From assembly GCF_022758145.1 (NCBI RefSeq), contig NZ_JAJVDH010000008.1, positions 1 to 64,000 on the forward strand: a stretch of 64,000 nucleotides of DNA, written 5' to 3'. The notes under the pieces were generated by a model. That model did not search any database, had not been told where the DNA came from, and worked only from the letters and a program-made list of their open reading frames with translations. This document shows positions 8,114 through 17,371 of the stretch, one piece after another. The stretch comes from Pontibacter vulgaris (GTDB lineage Bacteria > Bacteroidota > Bacteroidia > Cytophagales > Hymenobacteraceae). The position numbers were made by a program, and so were the translations under genes. Every line of letters starts with the position of its first letter. Position 1 is the first letter of the stretch.

Positions 8114-9448
8114 TTACCTGTCGAACAATAGCCTCTCCCCTTTTTTGCTCTCATCAAACGCACCTTTGCTATAAGCCAGATGCCCCGAAACTATAGTATG
8201 TATTATAGTTGAACTGAAAGTATGGCCCTCGAATGGCGACCAGCCGCATTTATAGTAGGTATTTTCTTTGGTAACCGTGTAAGGTTTGTTCAGGTCTACT
8301 AGCACCAGGTCGGCCCAGTAGCCTTCGCGTATGTAGCCACGCTCGCGCACGTTAAAAAGTATAGCCGGCGCATGGCACATTTTCTCTACCATTTTCTCCA
8401 GAGTCAGTTTGCCCTGCTTCACAAACTCCAACATCATCTGTAAAGAGTGTTGAATCAGTGGTACACCACTTGGCGCTTGTTTATACTTGCCTTGTTTTTC
8501 TTCCCACAGGTGCGGGGCATGGTCGGTGGCAATCACATCCAGCTTATCTTCCAGCAAACCTTTCAGCAAAGCCTCTTTGTGGCGATGCTCTTTTACAGCC
8601 GGGTTACATTTTATCTGGGTGCCATACTTGTCGTAATCTTCCTTATCAAACCACAAGTGGTGCACGCATACTTCGGCAGTAATACGCTTCTGTTCCAGCG
8701 GAATATCGTTGCGAAAAAGCTTCAGTTCTTCTTCAGTTGAGATGTGCAGGATGTGCAGGCGCGTGTTGTGCTTCTCAGCCAGTTTTACTGCCAGGAAAGA
8801 AGATTTAAAACAAGCAGCTTCGTTTCTAATTTCGGGGTGACATTTTACCGGAATATCATCGCCATACTTTTCTTCATAGATAGCCATGTTATCGCGGATG
8901 GTCTGCTCGTCTTCGCAGTGCACGGCAATCGGCAGTTTGGCTTTCGAGAAGATTTGCTCCAGTGTTTCGGCATTATCTACGAGCATGTTCCCCGTGGAAG
9001 AACCCATAAATATCTTGATACCACAAACCGTATTCGGGTTGGTAAGCAGCACTTCGGACAGGTTATCGTTGGTGGCCCCCATGTAAAAAGAGTAGTTCGC
9101 CAGCGAGGTTTCGGCTGCAATGTTATACTTGTCCTCCAACAGTTCTTGGGTTGTAGCATTCGGCACCGTGTTCGGCATCTCCATAAAAGAAGTAGTACCG
9201 CCAGCCACAGCCGCTCTCGCTTCTGAGCCTATAGTTGCTTTGTGCGTCAGGCCCGGCTCCCGGAAGTGTACCTGGTCATCTATTACACCAGGCAGCAAGT
9301 ATAAACCGGTAGCATCTATAGTTTGGTCAGCTTCGGTTGTTATACTTTGGCCTATCTGCGCAATGCGTCCTTCTTTTACCAGAACATCGGCATTTGTTAT
9401 ACTTCCTTCGTTAACGAGTTGGGCATTCTTTATGAGGATAGATTTCAT
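8114..9448 (-). CDS. pyrC: dihydroorotase
   Basis: A 444-residue amidohydrolase that closes carbamoyl-aspartate to dihydroorotate, the third step of pyrimidine synthesis. The chain has the N-terminal beta-sandwich segment, then DDQVHFREPGLTHK (57-70), the carbamylated-lysine site K145 in CGIKIFMGS, His177 in AVHCED, the HILHIS histidines and the catalytic Asp in ATDHAPHL. Position 59 is Gln where most dihydroorotases and hydantoinases have the first His of the HxH metal pair; I recall the same DDQVHFREPG in other Bacteroidetes enzymes such as that of Porphyromonas. It is probably cotranscribed with the CPWCG protein downstream. Confidence 0.93.
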   Translation of the reverse strand: MKSILIKNAQLVNEGSITNADVLVKEGRIAQIGQSITTEADQTIDATGLYLLPGVIDDQVHFREPGLTHKATIGSEARAAVAGGTTSFMEMPNTVPNATTQELLEDKYNIAAETSLANYSFYMGATNDNLSEVLLTNPNTVCGIKIFMGSSTGNMLVDNAETLEQIFSKAKLPIAVHCEDEQTIRDNMAIYEEKYGDDIPVKCHPEIRNEAACFKSSFLAVKLAEKHNTRLHILHISTEEELKLFRNDIPLEQKRITAEVCVHHLWFDKEDYDKYGTQIKCNPAVKEHRHKEALLKGLLEDKLDVIATDHAPHLWEEKQGKYKQAPSGVPLIQHSLQMMLEFVKQGKLTLEKMVEKMCHAPAILFNVRERGYIREGYWADLVLVDLNKPYTVTKENTYYKCGWSPFEGHTFSSTIIHTIVSGHLAYSKGAFDESKKGERLLFDR

Positions 9449-9505
9449 GATGCTAAGATACGGAGAGAAGAGATTAGTTAGAAGTAAGCTTACGACAAGA
9501 ACGCA

Positions 9506-9724
9506 TTACTGATGCAGGTGCATTGCACATTCAGTACAAATCTTCAGCTCATTAACTTCCAACGGAGTGTAGTATTCTCTGATATTCTCAGCTAAAAAAC
9601 CCGGGTAAATTGTTTCTGGCAGTTCAGGCTTATACCCCTCAGACTGGCATACAATACATTGATTAAGCCACTTTCGTACTTCAGGGTATTGCTTAGAATA
9701 CTGCTGCTTATCTCTGCCTTTCAT
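9506..9724 (-). CDS. small protein with two CxxC motifs, probable zinc binder
   Basis: A 72-residue protein with CIVC near residues 23-26 and CTEC near 63-66, spaced as for one zinc site, joined by an aromatic, Glu-rich middle (YIPGF-like YPGFLAENIREYYTPLE). No signal peptide. It lies 57 bases upstream of pyrC on the same strand and may be part of that transcript. I do not recognise a named family; the cysteine pairs support a real, structured protein. Confidence 0.65.
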   Translation of the reverse strand: MKGRDKQQYSKQYPEVRKWLNQCIVCQSEGYKPELPETIYPGFLAENIREYYTPLEVNELKICTECAMHLHQ

Positions 9725-9745
9725 AATATTATTTGCTCACTCATA

Positions 9746-10183
9746 TCAAGATAAATGCTCTAAATCATCCAGATCTCGTCTACGCCCGCTACTTTCCTTG
9801 TTTTTCCGCAAGTCTTTTAAACTTATGAAATTTACAGGTACTCCCTCATCTTCAATTACCACTTTATTGGGGAAACATTCTTCAAAAGCTACACCATCTA
9901 TACTTGTTAGCACATCAATTCTAAATGGTGGATAACCCAACTGAATAATGTTATCTTTAGCTAAGAAATCATTTTCTGTCAATCCAAAACTTCCAAATCC
10001 GAACTCTTTCATAATCAGCACCATTGTTTTGGCAGTGTTGGGATTAGGGCTGATCCAAACATCCAGATCACCGGTATACCTTGGATGACCATGAATACCA
10101 ACTGCATAGCCTCCAACTATAAGATAATTAACTTTGTGTTTGTTTAATAACTCTACAAACTCTCTGAAGTCCGGGCTCAGCAT
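9746..10183 (-). CDS. MNT-type nucleotidyltransferase, candidate toxin-antitoxin or modification enzyme
   Basis: A 145-residue protein with the minimal nucleotidyltransferase signature: YLIVGGYAVGIHGHPRYTGDLDVWI, giving the GG loop and the DxD metal site around residues 39-41. A third acidic residue is expected in FRIDVLTSIDG near 89. Proteins of this size are usually AbiEii/DUF6036-like or MNT members of toxin-antitoxin pairs. Its start lies inside the preceding small gene: the two overlap by 56 bases in different frames, implying tight translational coupling. Which partner is toxic, if either, cannot be told from sequence. Confidence 0.8.
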   Translation of the reverse strand: MLSPDFREFVELLNKHKVNYLIVGGYAVGIHGHPRYTGDLDVWISPNPNTAKTMVLIMKEFGFGSFGLTENDFLAKDNIIQLGYPPFRIDVLTSIDGVAFEECFPNKVVIEDEGVPVNFISLKDLRKNKESSGRRRDLDDLEHLS

Positions 10184-10319
10184 CTTTCTTTATAAATTTG
10201 ATATATTGATTTCTAAGCAACTCAATAGCAGCCAACCGCTCCTCCGGGGACTTTGTCTGCCAAAAAGCAAAATCAGACTGCTGATCTTTCAGACTAATTC
10301 TTCTAACTACTTTTTCCAT
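10128..10319 (-). CDS. small partner protein of the nucleotidyltransferase
   Basis: A 63-residue basic protein beginning MEKVVRRISLKDQQSDF and containing KSPEERLAAIELLRNQY, a segment I recall from short proteins encoded just upstream of AbiEii/MNT-like nucleotidyltransferases. The C-terminus (LQRVCRVIKQ) also fits that family. Its stop lies 56 bases inside the nucleotidyltransferase gene. Probably the partner or antitoxin-like component of a two-gene module. Length and motif argue for a real gene despite its size. Confidence 0.7.
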   Translation of the reverse strand: MEKVVRRISLKDQQSDFAFWQTKSPEERLAAIELLRNQYIKFIKKDAEPGLQRVCRVIKQTQS

Positions 10320-10388
10320 AGTCTTACAATATACGCATATTCTGAGACTGTATTAAACACATTATTCCTGCCTCCCGCAAAAATCCCG

Positions 10389-10396
10389 TACCTTTG
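10389..10396 (+). promoter_or_regulatory. promoter of the DEAD-box helicase gene
   Basis: TACCTTTG is an exact Bacteroidota -7 box, ending 31 bases before the ATG at 10428. It decides the start: any reading of the frame from further upstream would begin before the promoter. Confidence 0.65.
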
Positions 10397-10427
10397 CATA
10401 TTAACACTAAGTATAAACTATAGTACC

Positions 10428-11771
10428 ATGGCAGAAGAAGCAGAGAAAGAGATAACCACGTTCGCAGATTTTCAGCTGAACAAACAATTGCTGAATGCCA
10501 TTGAAGAAGCTGGCTACGACAAGCCTACGCCTATACAGTTGCAAGCCATTCCGCAGATTATGGCTGGCCACGATATAATGGGAATTGCCCAGACCGGAAC
10601 CGGAAAAACAGCCGCTTACCTGCTGCCTATACTTATGAAGGTAAAGTATGCGCAGGGCACAAATCCGCGCGCACTTATACTTGCCCCTACCCGCGAGCTG
10701 GCCATGCAGATCGAAGAAAGTATAAGCCTGCTCGCCAAGTATACCGATATCCGACATACCGCTATTTATGGTGGTTTAGGCCCCAAAACGCAGATCGAGA
10801 TCATCAACAAAGGCCTTGATATTATTGTGGCTACGCCCAAGCGCCTGCTGGAACTTTACATGAAGGGCGAACTGATACTGAAAGAGCTGAAGACAATGGT
10901 GCTCGACGAAGCCGACAAGATGATGGATATGGGCTTTATGCCGCAGATTCGCCAGATCCTGGAAGTAATTCCGCGCAAACGCCAGAACCTGCTCTTTTCA
11001 GCAACTATGCCCGAAAAGGTGGTAGAACTGTCAGAAGAGTTTTTGGAATTCCCGACCCGCATTGAAGTAACGCCACAGGCCACGCCAGTAGAAACAGTAA
11101 GCCAGGTATTATATCAGGTACCAAACCTGCGTACTAAAATTGCGCTACTCGAACATCTTATTCAGGATACAGAAAACCTTAAACGGGTTATTATTTTTAC
11201 AAGGAGCAAGAAGAACGCCGAGAGTGTATCCAAGTTTATAGAACACCGCAACTACGGCGAAGTACGCGCCATACATGGCAACAAAGGCCAGAACACGCGC
11301 ATCAACTCCATGGAAGCTTTTAAAGGCGGCGATGTACGCTTTTTAGTTGCAACCGATTTAGCAGCACGTGGCATCGACGTTACCATGGTAAGCCATGTAA
11401 TCAACTTTGATGTGCCCTTTGTATACGAAGATTATGTGCACCGCATTGGCCGGACCGGCCGTGCCGAAAACGTGGGTGCAGCCATAACTTTTGCCAACGA
11501 AGCCGAGATGTACCATGTGGCTAAAATTGAAAAGCTGATCCGGATGCAGATTCCGCAGTTACCTTTGCCTGCCGAGGTGGAAGTGTTTAAAACTCCTTTT
11601 GATGAGCAACAGGAAATTGCCATGGAGATAGACCGCCAGAAGCGGCGCGACAACCCGGATTTTAAAGGCGCTTTCCATGAAAAGAAAGCCATACCAAGAA
11701 GCAGGAAAGCAGCCAGTAAAAAAGACCCTAAAGTTTCGTTCTGGCAGAAAACCAAAAAGAAGAAACGTTAA
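10428..11771 (+). CDS. DEAD-box ATP-dependent RNA helicase
   Basis: A 447-residue superfamily 2 helicase that unwinds RNA duplexes, probably in ribosome assembly or mRNA turnover. The motifs come in order: the Q motif FADFQLNKQLLNAIEEAGY..PTPIQ, Walker A AQTGTGKT (54-61), PTRELA, TPKRLLE, VLDEADKM, SATMP, the helicase C block RFLVATDLAARGID and HRIGRTGRA. A Lys/Arg-rich tail ends the protein, as in RhlE-type enzymes. The frame is open about 98 codons upstream, but the MAEEAEKEITTFADF start follows the promoter and matches family length. A 19-bp terminator comes right after the stop. Confidence 0.95.
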   Translation: MAEEAEKEITTFADFQLNKQLLNAIEEAGYDKPTPIQLQAIPQIMAGHDIMGIAQTGTGKTAAYLLPILMKVKYAQGTNPRALILAPTRELAMQIEESISLLAKYTDIRHTAIYGGLGPKTQIEIINKGLDIIVATPKRLLELYMKGELILKELKTMVLDEADKMMDMGFMPQIRQILEVIPRKRQNLLFSATMPEKVVELSEEFLEFPTRIEVTPQATPVETVSQVLYQVPNLRTKIALLEHLIQDTENLKRVIIFTRSKKNAESVSKFIEHRNYGEVRAIHGNKGQNTRINSMEAFKGGDVRFLVATDLAARGIDVTMVSHVINFDVPFVYEDYVHRIGRTGRAENVGAAITFANEAEMYHVAKIEKLIRMQIPQLPLPAEVEVFKTPFDEQQEIAMEIDRQKRRDNPDFKGAFHEKKAIPRSRKAASKKDPKVSFWQKTKKKKR

Positions 11772-11773
11772 TA

Positions 11774-11814
11774 AACAAAGAGGCCGGTGCTGTAGCAGCA
11801 CCGGCCTCTTTGTT
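11774..11814. terminator. strong bidirectional terminator
   Basis: A perfect 19-bp stem (11774-11792 with 11796-11814) closes a 3-base loop and is flanked by A/T-rich tails. It separates the helicase gene from the convergent membrane-protein gene at 11836. Confidence 0.9.
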
Positions 11815-11835
11815 ATTTTATAGTTATACTCTATG

Positions 11836-12282
11836 TTATAGAAAAGTAGCAGCCAGTTGTTTAAACTCATAAACCAGTAAGGTTTGCGCCGCCCCCCAAA
11901 GCACAGCGCTCCAGAGCATGTGCACGAAAATAAGCTTACGAGGCGCTCCGAATAAAGCCGCTACTACGGTACCAAGTATAGGTGTCAGGAAAATAGGAGT
12001 AAGAAAAGCAATGCCGATAATACCAAACCGTTGCCATACCTGCACTATACGGCGGTTTTTGCGGGTAAAAACAGGTTCCTTTTTTTCGCGACGCCGCTTT
12101 GCCATCCATTCCGAAAAAGCCCGCCCGATGATCGAGAAAATTACTACACTCGTCATCATTCCGGCTACAGTAAACAAGAACGTTTCAAAGTACGATAACC
12201 CGAGGCTGCTTCCGGCCACAGGGCCACCAAAAAATTTTACCATGCTAACCAGGTAAACCGATAAGTACTTTAAAATCTCCAC
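11836..12282 (-). CDS. small multi-pass membrane protein, possibly of the small multidrug export/DedA-like type
   Basis: A 148-residue protein with about four hydrophobic segments: near residues 5-25, 30-55, 85-110 and 118-140. A basic cytosolic loop, WMAKRRREKKEP, lies between the second and third. The stretch FGIIGIAFLTPIFLTPILG with its repeated TPI and Gly/Pro resembles the re-entrant loop of DedA or PF06695 proteins, so a small transporter is possible. It ends at the shared hairpin and has a 171-base upstream gap to upp. Assignment beyond 'integral membrane protein' is weak. Confidence 0.7.
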   Translation of the reverse strand: MEILKYLSVYLVSMVKFFGGPVAGSSLGLSYFETFLFTVAGMMTSVVIFSIIGRAFSEWMAKRRREKKEPVFTRKNRRIVQVWQRFGIIGIAFLTPIFLTPILGTVVAALFGAPRKLIFVHMLWSAVLWGAAQTLLVYEFKQLAATFL

Positions 12283-12453
12283 CTACACAAAATCTAAATT
12301 GTAATCTAAAATCTAAACTTACTCTATAAACTAAAATATACGAGCAAGGCCAGTAAAATAATAGCACTTTTACTATAACAACTGTTTAACCGTCAGGTTT
12401 ATTGTATTGAGTGCGAACTGTTTAGTAACAGGCACACCCCCGTTATAGTTCAG

Positions 12454-13110
12454 CTATATTTTCGGGCCAAAGGCAAGGTCACCGGCATCTCCAAGGCCCG
12501 GCACAATGTATGATTTCTCGTTGAGATGATCATCCAGCGCTCCCAGCCAGATGCTGGCTTCCGGTATTTCCTGCTGCACATATTTTACTCCTTCCGGCGA
12601 GGCAATAACCGCCGCCACATGTACCTGCACCGGCTTGCCATGTCGCAGCATGCCTTTATATGCTTTCACCAGCGATTTTCCGGTAGCCAGCATCGGGTCG
12701 GCAAGTATAAGTATCTTATCGTGCAGGTCAGTAGATGCCAGGTACTCCATGTTTATCTGCAGCTCAGTATTCTCTTCTTCCACGCGGTAAGCCCCAACAA
12801 ACGTGCTGTAAGCTTTATCAAAATAGTTTAACATGCCATTATACAAGGGCAAACCAGCCCGAAGTATAGTTGCCAGCACGGGCTGCGCCTGCAGCAACTG
12901 GGTTTGCGTTTGCGCCAGCGGCGTAGTTATGCCAGCCGAAGTATAAGGCAGCGTTTTAGAAATTTCGTAAGCCAGCAGCTCCCCTAATCTTTCCAGGTTT
13001 CTGCGGAAGCGAAGGCTGTCGTGCTGTATGTTTACATCGCGCAGCTCGGCCACAAAATGATTAGCCAGCGATGGCGTTTCCGTAAGAATATGAAGGTTTT
13101 CTTTGTTCAT
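12454..13110 (-). CDS. upp: uracil phosphoribosyltransferase
   Basis: A 218-residue salvage enzyme converting uracil plus PRPP to UMP. The PRPP loop LADPMLATGKS lies at 136-146 and the uracil-binding PGLGDAGDLAFG at 204-215. Other fits are LGELLAYEISKTLP and TILRAGLPLYNGML. The length is typical. A TAACTTTG promoter box lies 55 bases upstream, so the gene is probably its own unit. Confidence 0.95.
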   Translation of the reverse strand: MNKENLHILTETPSLANHFVAELRDVNIQHDSLRFRRNLERLGELLAYEISKTLPYTSAGITTPLAQTQTQLLQAQPVLATILRAGLPLYNGMLNYFDKAYSTFVGAYRVEEENTELQINMEYLASTDLHDKILILADPMLATGKSLVKAYKGMLRHGKPVQVHVAAVIASPEGVKYVQQEIPEASIWLGALDDHLNEKSYIVPGLGDAGDLAFGPKI

Positions 13111-13450
13111 GAGGTTTGCCTGTACGCGTTCTGGTTAGCTAATATACATAGTACCGGCACAGCACCAAAGTTACCGTAAAATTTCGCCTTTGGTTTCTGT
13201 TGCTGCCTTTTCTTTTTCGGCTATTTATACTTTGTTTTAAGCCATCTTAAACTTTGCCTTCCACCATCAACCGGTTTAAATTTACACCTGTTTTCTCTGA
13301 AACTTTAATGCTGCTTTATACTTATACCTGCACTTAAAGCCGTTACATATCCTGACGCATTGCCAACCTGTTATGTATCATCCAGTTTTTCACTCTTAGC
13401 AGAGTTAATTTATAAGTATAACTTTACCTTTTCAAACCGAGGAATTATTT
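13111..13450. other. divergent intergenic region between upp and the Wzi-like gene
   Basis: This 340-base region holds the upp promoter near 13170 and, by position, the promoter of the rightward gene at 13451, for which I find no exact box. Several copies of the TATACTT word occur. No coding region is supported. Confidence 0.5.
13166..13173 (-). promoter_or_regulatory. promoter box of upp
   Basis: The minus strand reads TAACTTTG here, an exact TAnnTTTG box, 55 bases before the upp ATG. Confidence 0.55.
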
Positions 13451-15127
13451 ATGAGACCTATACTTGGCGCACTACTGCTGGTAATTTGTATGGCTTTAAA
13501 CCTGCAGGCGCAGGATGTATACGTACCTTACGACCGCGATACCTACCACCTGATAGACCGCTACCAGATAAAGTATGGCCAGGAACTAGAGAACCTGCAA
13601 TCTAATGTAAAGCCGATTGGCCGCCAGGAAGTAGCAAAGCTTGCCGAAGTTAGCGCCATGAATGCCCAGACAGCAGCCGATCAGTTTAACACCGCTTACC
13701 TGCTGAACGACAACTGGAATTATACCGACCAGGAAAATAACCGCAGCAAATGGAAGTTCCTGAAATACTTTTACCTCAACAATACAGATCTATACCATTA
13801 CGAGAGCACGGATAAAGATTTTTCGGTGCGTGTTAGCCCGGTAATGCACCTGGAGCTAGGCCACGACAACCAAACCGATGGCGTGCGCTATGTGAACACA
13901 CGCGGTGTGCAGCTGGAAGGAACACTGGATGGCAAATTCGGCTTTTATACTTTTATTGGCGAGAACCAGGCACGTTACCCGGGTTATGTAAACGACCGTA
14001 TTCTGCGCGATGGCGTGGTGCCACACGAAGGTTTTTGGAAACGGTTTAAAGGAGACGGCTACGATTACATTAATGCCCGGGGCTATTTAAACTATGCGGT
14101 TAGCAAGCACGTGGAAATACAGTTGGGCCACGACCGCCACTTTATGGGCGATGGCTACCGTTCGTTGTTATACTCTGATTACGCCCCGCCGGCCTTTTTC
14201 CTGAAACTGAATACCAAAGTATGGCGCCTGCATTACATGAACCTTTTCCAGGAGCTTACATCTGATTTCGTACGCGGCGGAGGCGATAAGCTGTTGCCTA
14301 AAAAATACATGGCCCTGCACCGCCTTGGGATAAACATTACCGATAATTTTAACATAGGCGCTTTCGAAACTATAGTTTTCGCGCGTGGTAAAGGCCGCTT
14401 CGAGTTACAGTATTTAAACCCGGTTATCTTTTATAGAAGTGTTGAACATGGCTTGGGCAGCGAAGACAATGCCATGCTGGGAACAGACTTCCGCTGGAAC
14501 ATTGCCAACCGTGTGCAGCTGTATGGCCAGCTGATGCTGGATGAATTTCTGCTACGAGAAGTAAAAGCGAAGAATGGCTGGTGGGCAAACAAACAGGCCG
14601 GCCAGCTTGGTGCTAAGTATATTGATGCATTCGGTTTATCTAATTTTGATTTGCAGGGAGAAGTAAATGTTATCCGGCCTTATACTTACCAGCACCGCAG
14701 CCAATCGAGCAACTATCAGCACTATAAACAGTCGCTGGCACACCCTAACGGCGCTAACCTCTACGAGCTGATAGGGATTGTACGTTACCAGCCGCACCCA
14801 CGCCTGAACCTGACCGGCAAAGCCATTGCCACCCGTTACGGCCAGGATGTGATCTCGTTTGCTGATACTATAAACTGGGGCAATAATGTAAATCTCTCGT
14901 ACGAGCTGCGGCCAACAGACTATGGCCACGAAATTGGGCAAGGCATAACAACCAACCAACTGCACCTCGACCTGACGGCTTCTTTCCAGTTCCGCCACAA
15001 CGTGTTTGTAGATCTGAAACAGATTCTGCGCCGCACCGACGCCGAAGATAATTTACTCGACAAGAACACAGCTTATACTTCAGTAGCTTTCCGCTGGAAT
15101 ATTCCGCAACGCCTGCACGAATTTTAA
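13451..15127 (+). CDS. Wzi-like capsule assembly / outer-membrane beta-barrel protein
   Basis: A 558-residue protein with a signal peptide (about residues 1-20, ending LQAQ) followed by alternating aromatic beta strands throughout, including GYDYINARGYLNYAVSKHVEIQLGHDRHFMGDGYRSLLYSDYAPP. The end, VAFRWNIPQRLHEF, has a terminal Phe as in outer-membrane barrels. The long aromatic segments and the HDRHFMGDGYRS region fit the Wzi capsule-assembly family, which anchors surface polysaccharide. It is monocistronic: promoter region before, terminator at 15149. I am confident of the barrel, moderately so of the Wzi label. Confidence 0.8.
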   Translation: MRPILGALLLVICMALNLQAQDVYVPYDRDTYHLIDRYQIKYGQELENLQSNVKPIGRQEVAKLAEVSAMNAQTAADQFNTAYLLNDNWNYTDQENNRSKWKFLKYFYLNNTDLYHYESTDKDFSVRVSPVMHLELGHDNQTDGVRYVNTRGVQLEGTLDGKFGFYTFIGENQARYPGYVNDRILRDGVVPHEGFWKRFKGDGYDYINARGYLNYAVSKHVEIQLGHDRHFMGDGYRSLLYSDYAPPAFFLKLNTKVWRLHYMNLFQELTSDFVRGGGDKLLPKKYMALHRLGINITDNFNIGAFETIVFARGKGRFELQYLNPVIFYRSVEHGLGSEDNAMLGTDFRWNIANRVQLYGQLMLDEFLLREVKAKNGWWANKQAGQLGAKYIDAFGLSNFDLQGEVNVIRPYTYQHRSQSSNYQHYKQSLAHPNGANLYELIGIVRYQPHPRLNLTGKAIATRYGQDVISFADTINWGNNVNLSYELRPTDYGHEIGQGITTNQLHLDLTASFQFRHNVFVDLKQILRRTDAEDNLLDKNTAYTSVAFRWNIPQRLHEF

Positions 15128-15148
15128 CCTGCATAAACAACTAATACT

Positions 15149-15176
15149 AAAAGGAGCTTCAGAAGAGGCTCCTTTT
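15149..15176 (+). terminator. terminator of the Wzi-like gene
   Basis: AAAAGGAGC (15149-15157) pairs with GCTCCTTTT (15168-15176), continuing into a T run. Confidence 0.8.
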
Positions 15177-15266
15177 TTATTTGCCTGCTCATTCACATTA
15201 TTATAGTGCAGCAACACATAGCTACACACTTTGCACATAGTTGTAAAATCACATTCACTAAATGGC

Positions 15267-15274
15267 TATCTTTG
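15267..15274 (+). promoter_or_regulatory. promoter of the ABC exporter gene
   Basis: TATCTTTG is an exact TAnnTTTG box in the 276-base gap upstream of the ABC transporter, 129 bases before its ATG, implying a long 5' untranslated leader. Confidence 0.5.
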
Positions 15275-15403
15275 CGGCAGCAAACAGCAATTAATTATCT
15301 GTTTGCCTTAAAATAAGCTTTTATACTTTAATCCCTCCGGATGCTGCAGCTCAGTACTCAGTAGCTATAAGCATTGATTAGTTAATCCGGGGCCTTATAC
15401 TTT

Positions 15404-17242
15404 ATGAAAACCTATCTCCGGATACTGCAATACGCCAAGCCTTATAGCCGGTTTGTTCCGCTTTACACGCTTTATACCATTCTGGGTATCATTTTCGGCC
15501 TGTTCAATTTTACGCTCATCATTCCGTTGCTCAATGTATTATTCGGGCAGGTCGGTGCCGATGAAGCCGCTATCATGACAACGCAGCGCCCAGAATTTGC
15601 CCTGAACATCGAGTTCTTCAAAGATTTCTTTAACTACTATTTCGGGCAGGTTATACTGGAGAATGGCCGACAGGGTGCTTTACTTTTTGTTTGCTCCATT
15701 GTGGTAGTTTCAATTTTTATGGCCAACCTGTTCCGGTACTTGGCATTCAGAATTGTTGGGGAGCTACGCGCGCATGTGGTAAGAAATATGCGAAAGGCAG
15801 TGTACGAGCGTGTAACACAACTGCACCTGGGCTACCTTTCCAACGAGCGTAAAGGCGACCTGATGACGCGCCTTACAGTGGATATACAGGAAGTGGAAAG
15901 CTCGGTAGTAAGTACGCTAACAGTAATCATCCGCGAGCCTATTTCTATCATTGCCTTTTTCGTGCTGCTGTTTAGTATGTCTGTAAAGCTCACGTTATTC
16001 ACACTTATTTTACTGCCGGTATCAGGCGGCATTATTGCAGGCATTTCTAAAAGGCTGAAACGCAAAGCAAAACAAGGCCAGGACTCGCTCAGCTTTATAC
16101 TTACTATAATTGATGAAACACTGAGCGGCATGCGCGTTATCAAGGCTTTTAACGCCGAGCCTTTTATACTTAACAAATTTCACAACCAAAATAACCGCTA
16201 CGCACGCATACAGCGCTCTATTGCAAACAAGCGCGACCTTGCCTCTCCCCTCTCTGAATTTATGGGTGTAACTGTTGTAGCCGGGCTTTTATACTTTGGC
16301 GGTACGCTGGTGCTTAACAACGAATCGGAGCTTTCGCCCAGCGAGTTCATTACCTACATTATACTTTTCTCGCAGGTGCTGGTGCCGGCCAAGGCAATGT
16401 CATCGGCGTTCAGTAACATCCAGCGCGGCCTGGTTTCCGGTGAGCGGGTATTGCAAGTAATCGATACAAAGCCGCAAATCGTGAATAAACCGAATGCGAA
16501 AGAGCTACCTGCTTTTGAGCACCAGATCGAGTTTAACAATGTTTCGTTTGGCTATGGCGATAAAGCAGTACTGCAAAACATTAACCTGACAATAGAAAAA
16601 GGAAAGACTGTAGCGCTTGTTGGCCCGTCGGGTGGTGGTAAATCAACCCTGGCAGACCTGATTCCGCGCTTCTACGATCCTACTTCCGGCAGCATACTTA
16701 TTGACGGGCACGATATCCGGGATTATACCATGGAGTCGGTACGCGATAAGATGGGCGTAGTAACACAGGAGTCTATACTTTTCAACGATACTATTTTTAA
16801 CAACATCGCGTTTAACAAGACCGATGCCACCGAGGAAGAAGTAATAGCAGCTGCCAGAATTGCCAATGCCCATGATTTTATCATGCAAACACCGGATGGT
16901 TACCAGACCACGATTGGCGACCGCGGCGGCAGGCTTTCGGGTGGTCAGCGGCAGCGCATCAGCATAGCACGGGCCATACTTAAAAACCCGCCTATACTTA
17001 TACTTGACGAGGCAACTTCTGCCCTCGATACGGAATCGGAAAAGCTGGTGCAGGAAGCGCTTACCAACCTGATGAAGAACCGTACTTCCATCGTAATTGC
17101 CCACCGACTCAGCACGATACAGCATGCCGATGAGATTGTGGTACTGCAACAAGGGCAAATTATAGAACGCGGCAGGCACGAAGATCTGCTGCTTACCAGC
17201 GGCCTTTATGCAAAATTAACTCAGATGCAACTAACAACATAG
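15404..17242 (+). CDS. ABC exporter, fused permease and ATPase (MsbA-like)
   Basis: A 612-residue half-transporter. The N-terminal 330 residues carry about six membrane helices, and the C-terminal nucleotide-binding domain shows Walker A GPSGGGKST near 406, the signature LSGGQRQR near 511, Walker B ILILDEATSALD near 529 and the switch His in IAHRLSTIQHADE. It would act as a homodimer. Homology is of the lipid A flippase (MsbA) or multidrug exporter type. Lipid or LPS export is plausible given gmhA nearby. The Walker B Ile-Leu-Ile-Leu is encoded ATA-CTT-ATA-CTT, giving two overlapping copies of the TATACTT word. Confidence 0.93.
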   Translation: MKTYLRILQYAKPYSRFVPLYTLYTILGIIFGLFNFTLIIPLLNVLFGQVGADEAAIMTTQRPEFALNIEFFKDFFNYYFGQVILENGRQGALLFVCSIVVVSIFMANLFRYLAFRIVGELRAHVVRNMRKAVYERVTQLHLGYLSNERKGDLMTRLTVDIQEVESSVVSTLTVIIREPISIIAFFVLLFSMSVKLTLFTLILLPVSGGIIAGISKRLKRKAKQGQDSLSFILTIIDETLSGMRVIKAFNAEPFILNKFHNQNNRYARIQRSIANKRDLASPLSEFMGVTVVAGLLYFGGTLVLNNESELSPSEFITYIILFSQVLVPAKAMSSAFSNIQRGLVSGERVLQVIDTKPQIVNKPNAKELPAFEHQIEFNNVSFGYGDKAVLQNINLTIEKGKTVALVGPSGGGKSTLADLIPRFYDPTSGSILIDGHDIRDYTMESVRDKMGVVTQESILFNDTIFNNIAFNKTDATEEEVIAAARIANAHDFIMQTPDGYQTTIGDRGGRLSGGQRQRISIARAILKNPPILILDEATSALDTESEKLVQEALTNLMKNRTSIVIAHRLSTIQHADEIVVLQQGQIIERGRHEDLLLTSGLYAKLTQMQLTT

Positions 17243-17371
17243 TAATAATCCTATATAACACAGCACCATACATTGAATTTTGCTTTCAAAGGGGAAAATG
17301 TAACCAAATAATCACATTTATTTTTTAGATTTAGTTACAAGAACAAGCACCCAACTCTAACAATTAAAAGC

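Noticed and set aside
10134-10427. 98-codon N-terminal extension of the DEAD-box helicase
   Set aside because: It overlaps the opposite-strand small gene and precedes the promoter box at 10389; the extension resembles no helicase N-terminus.
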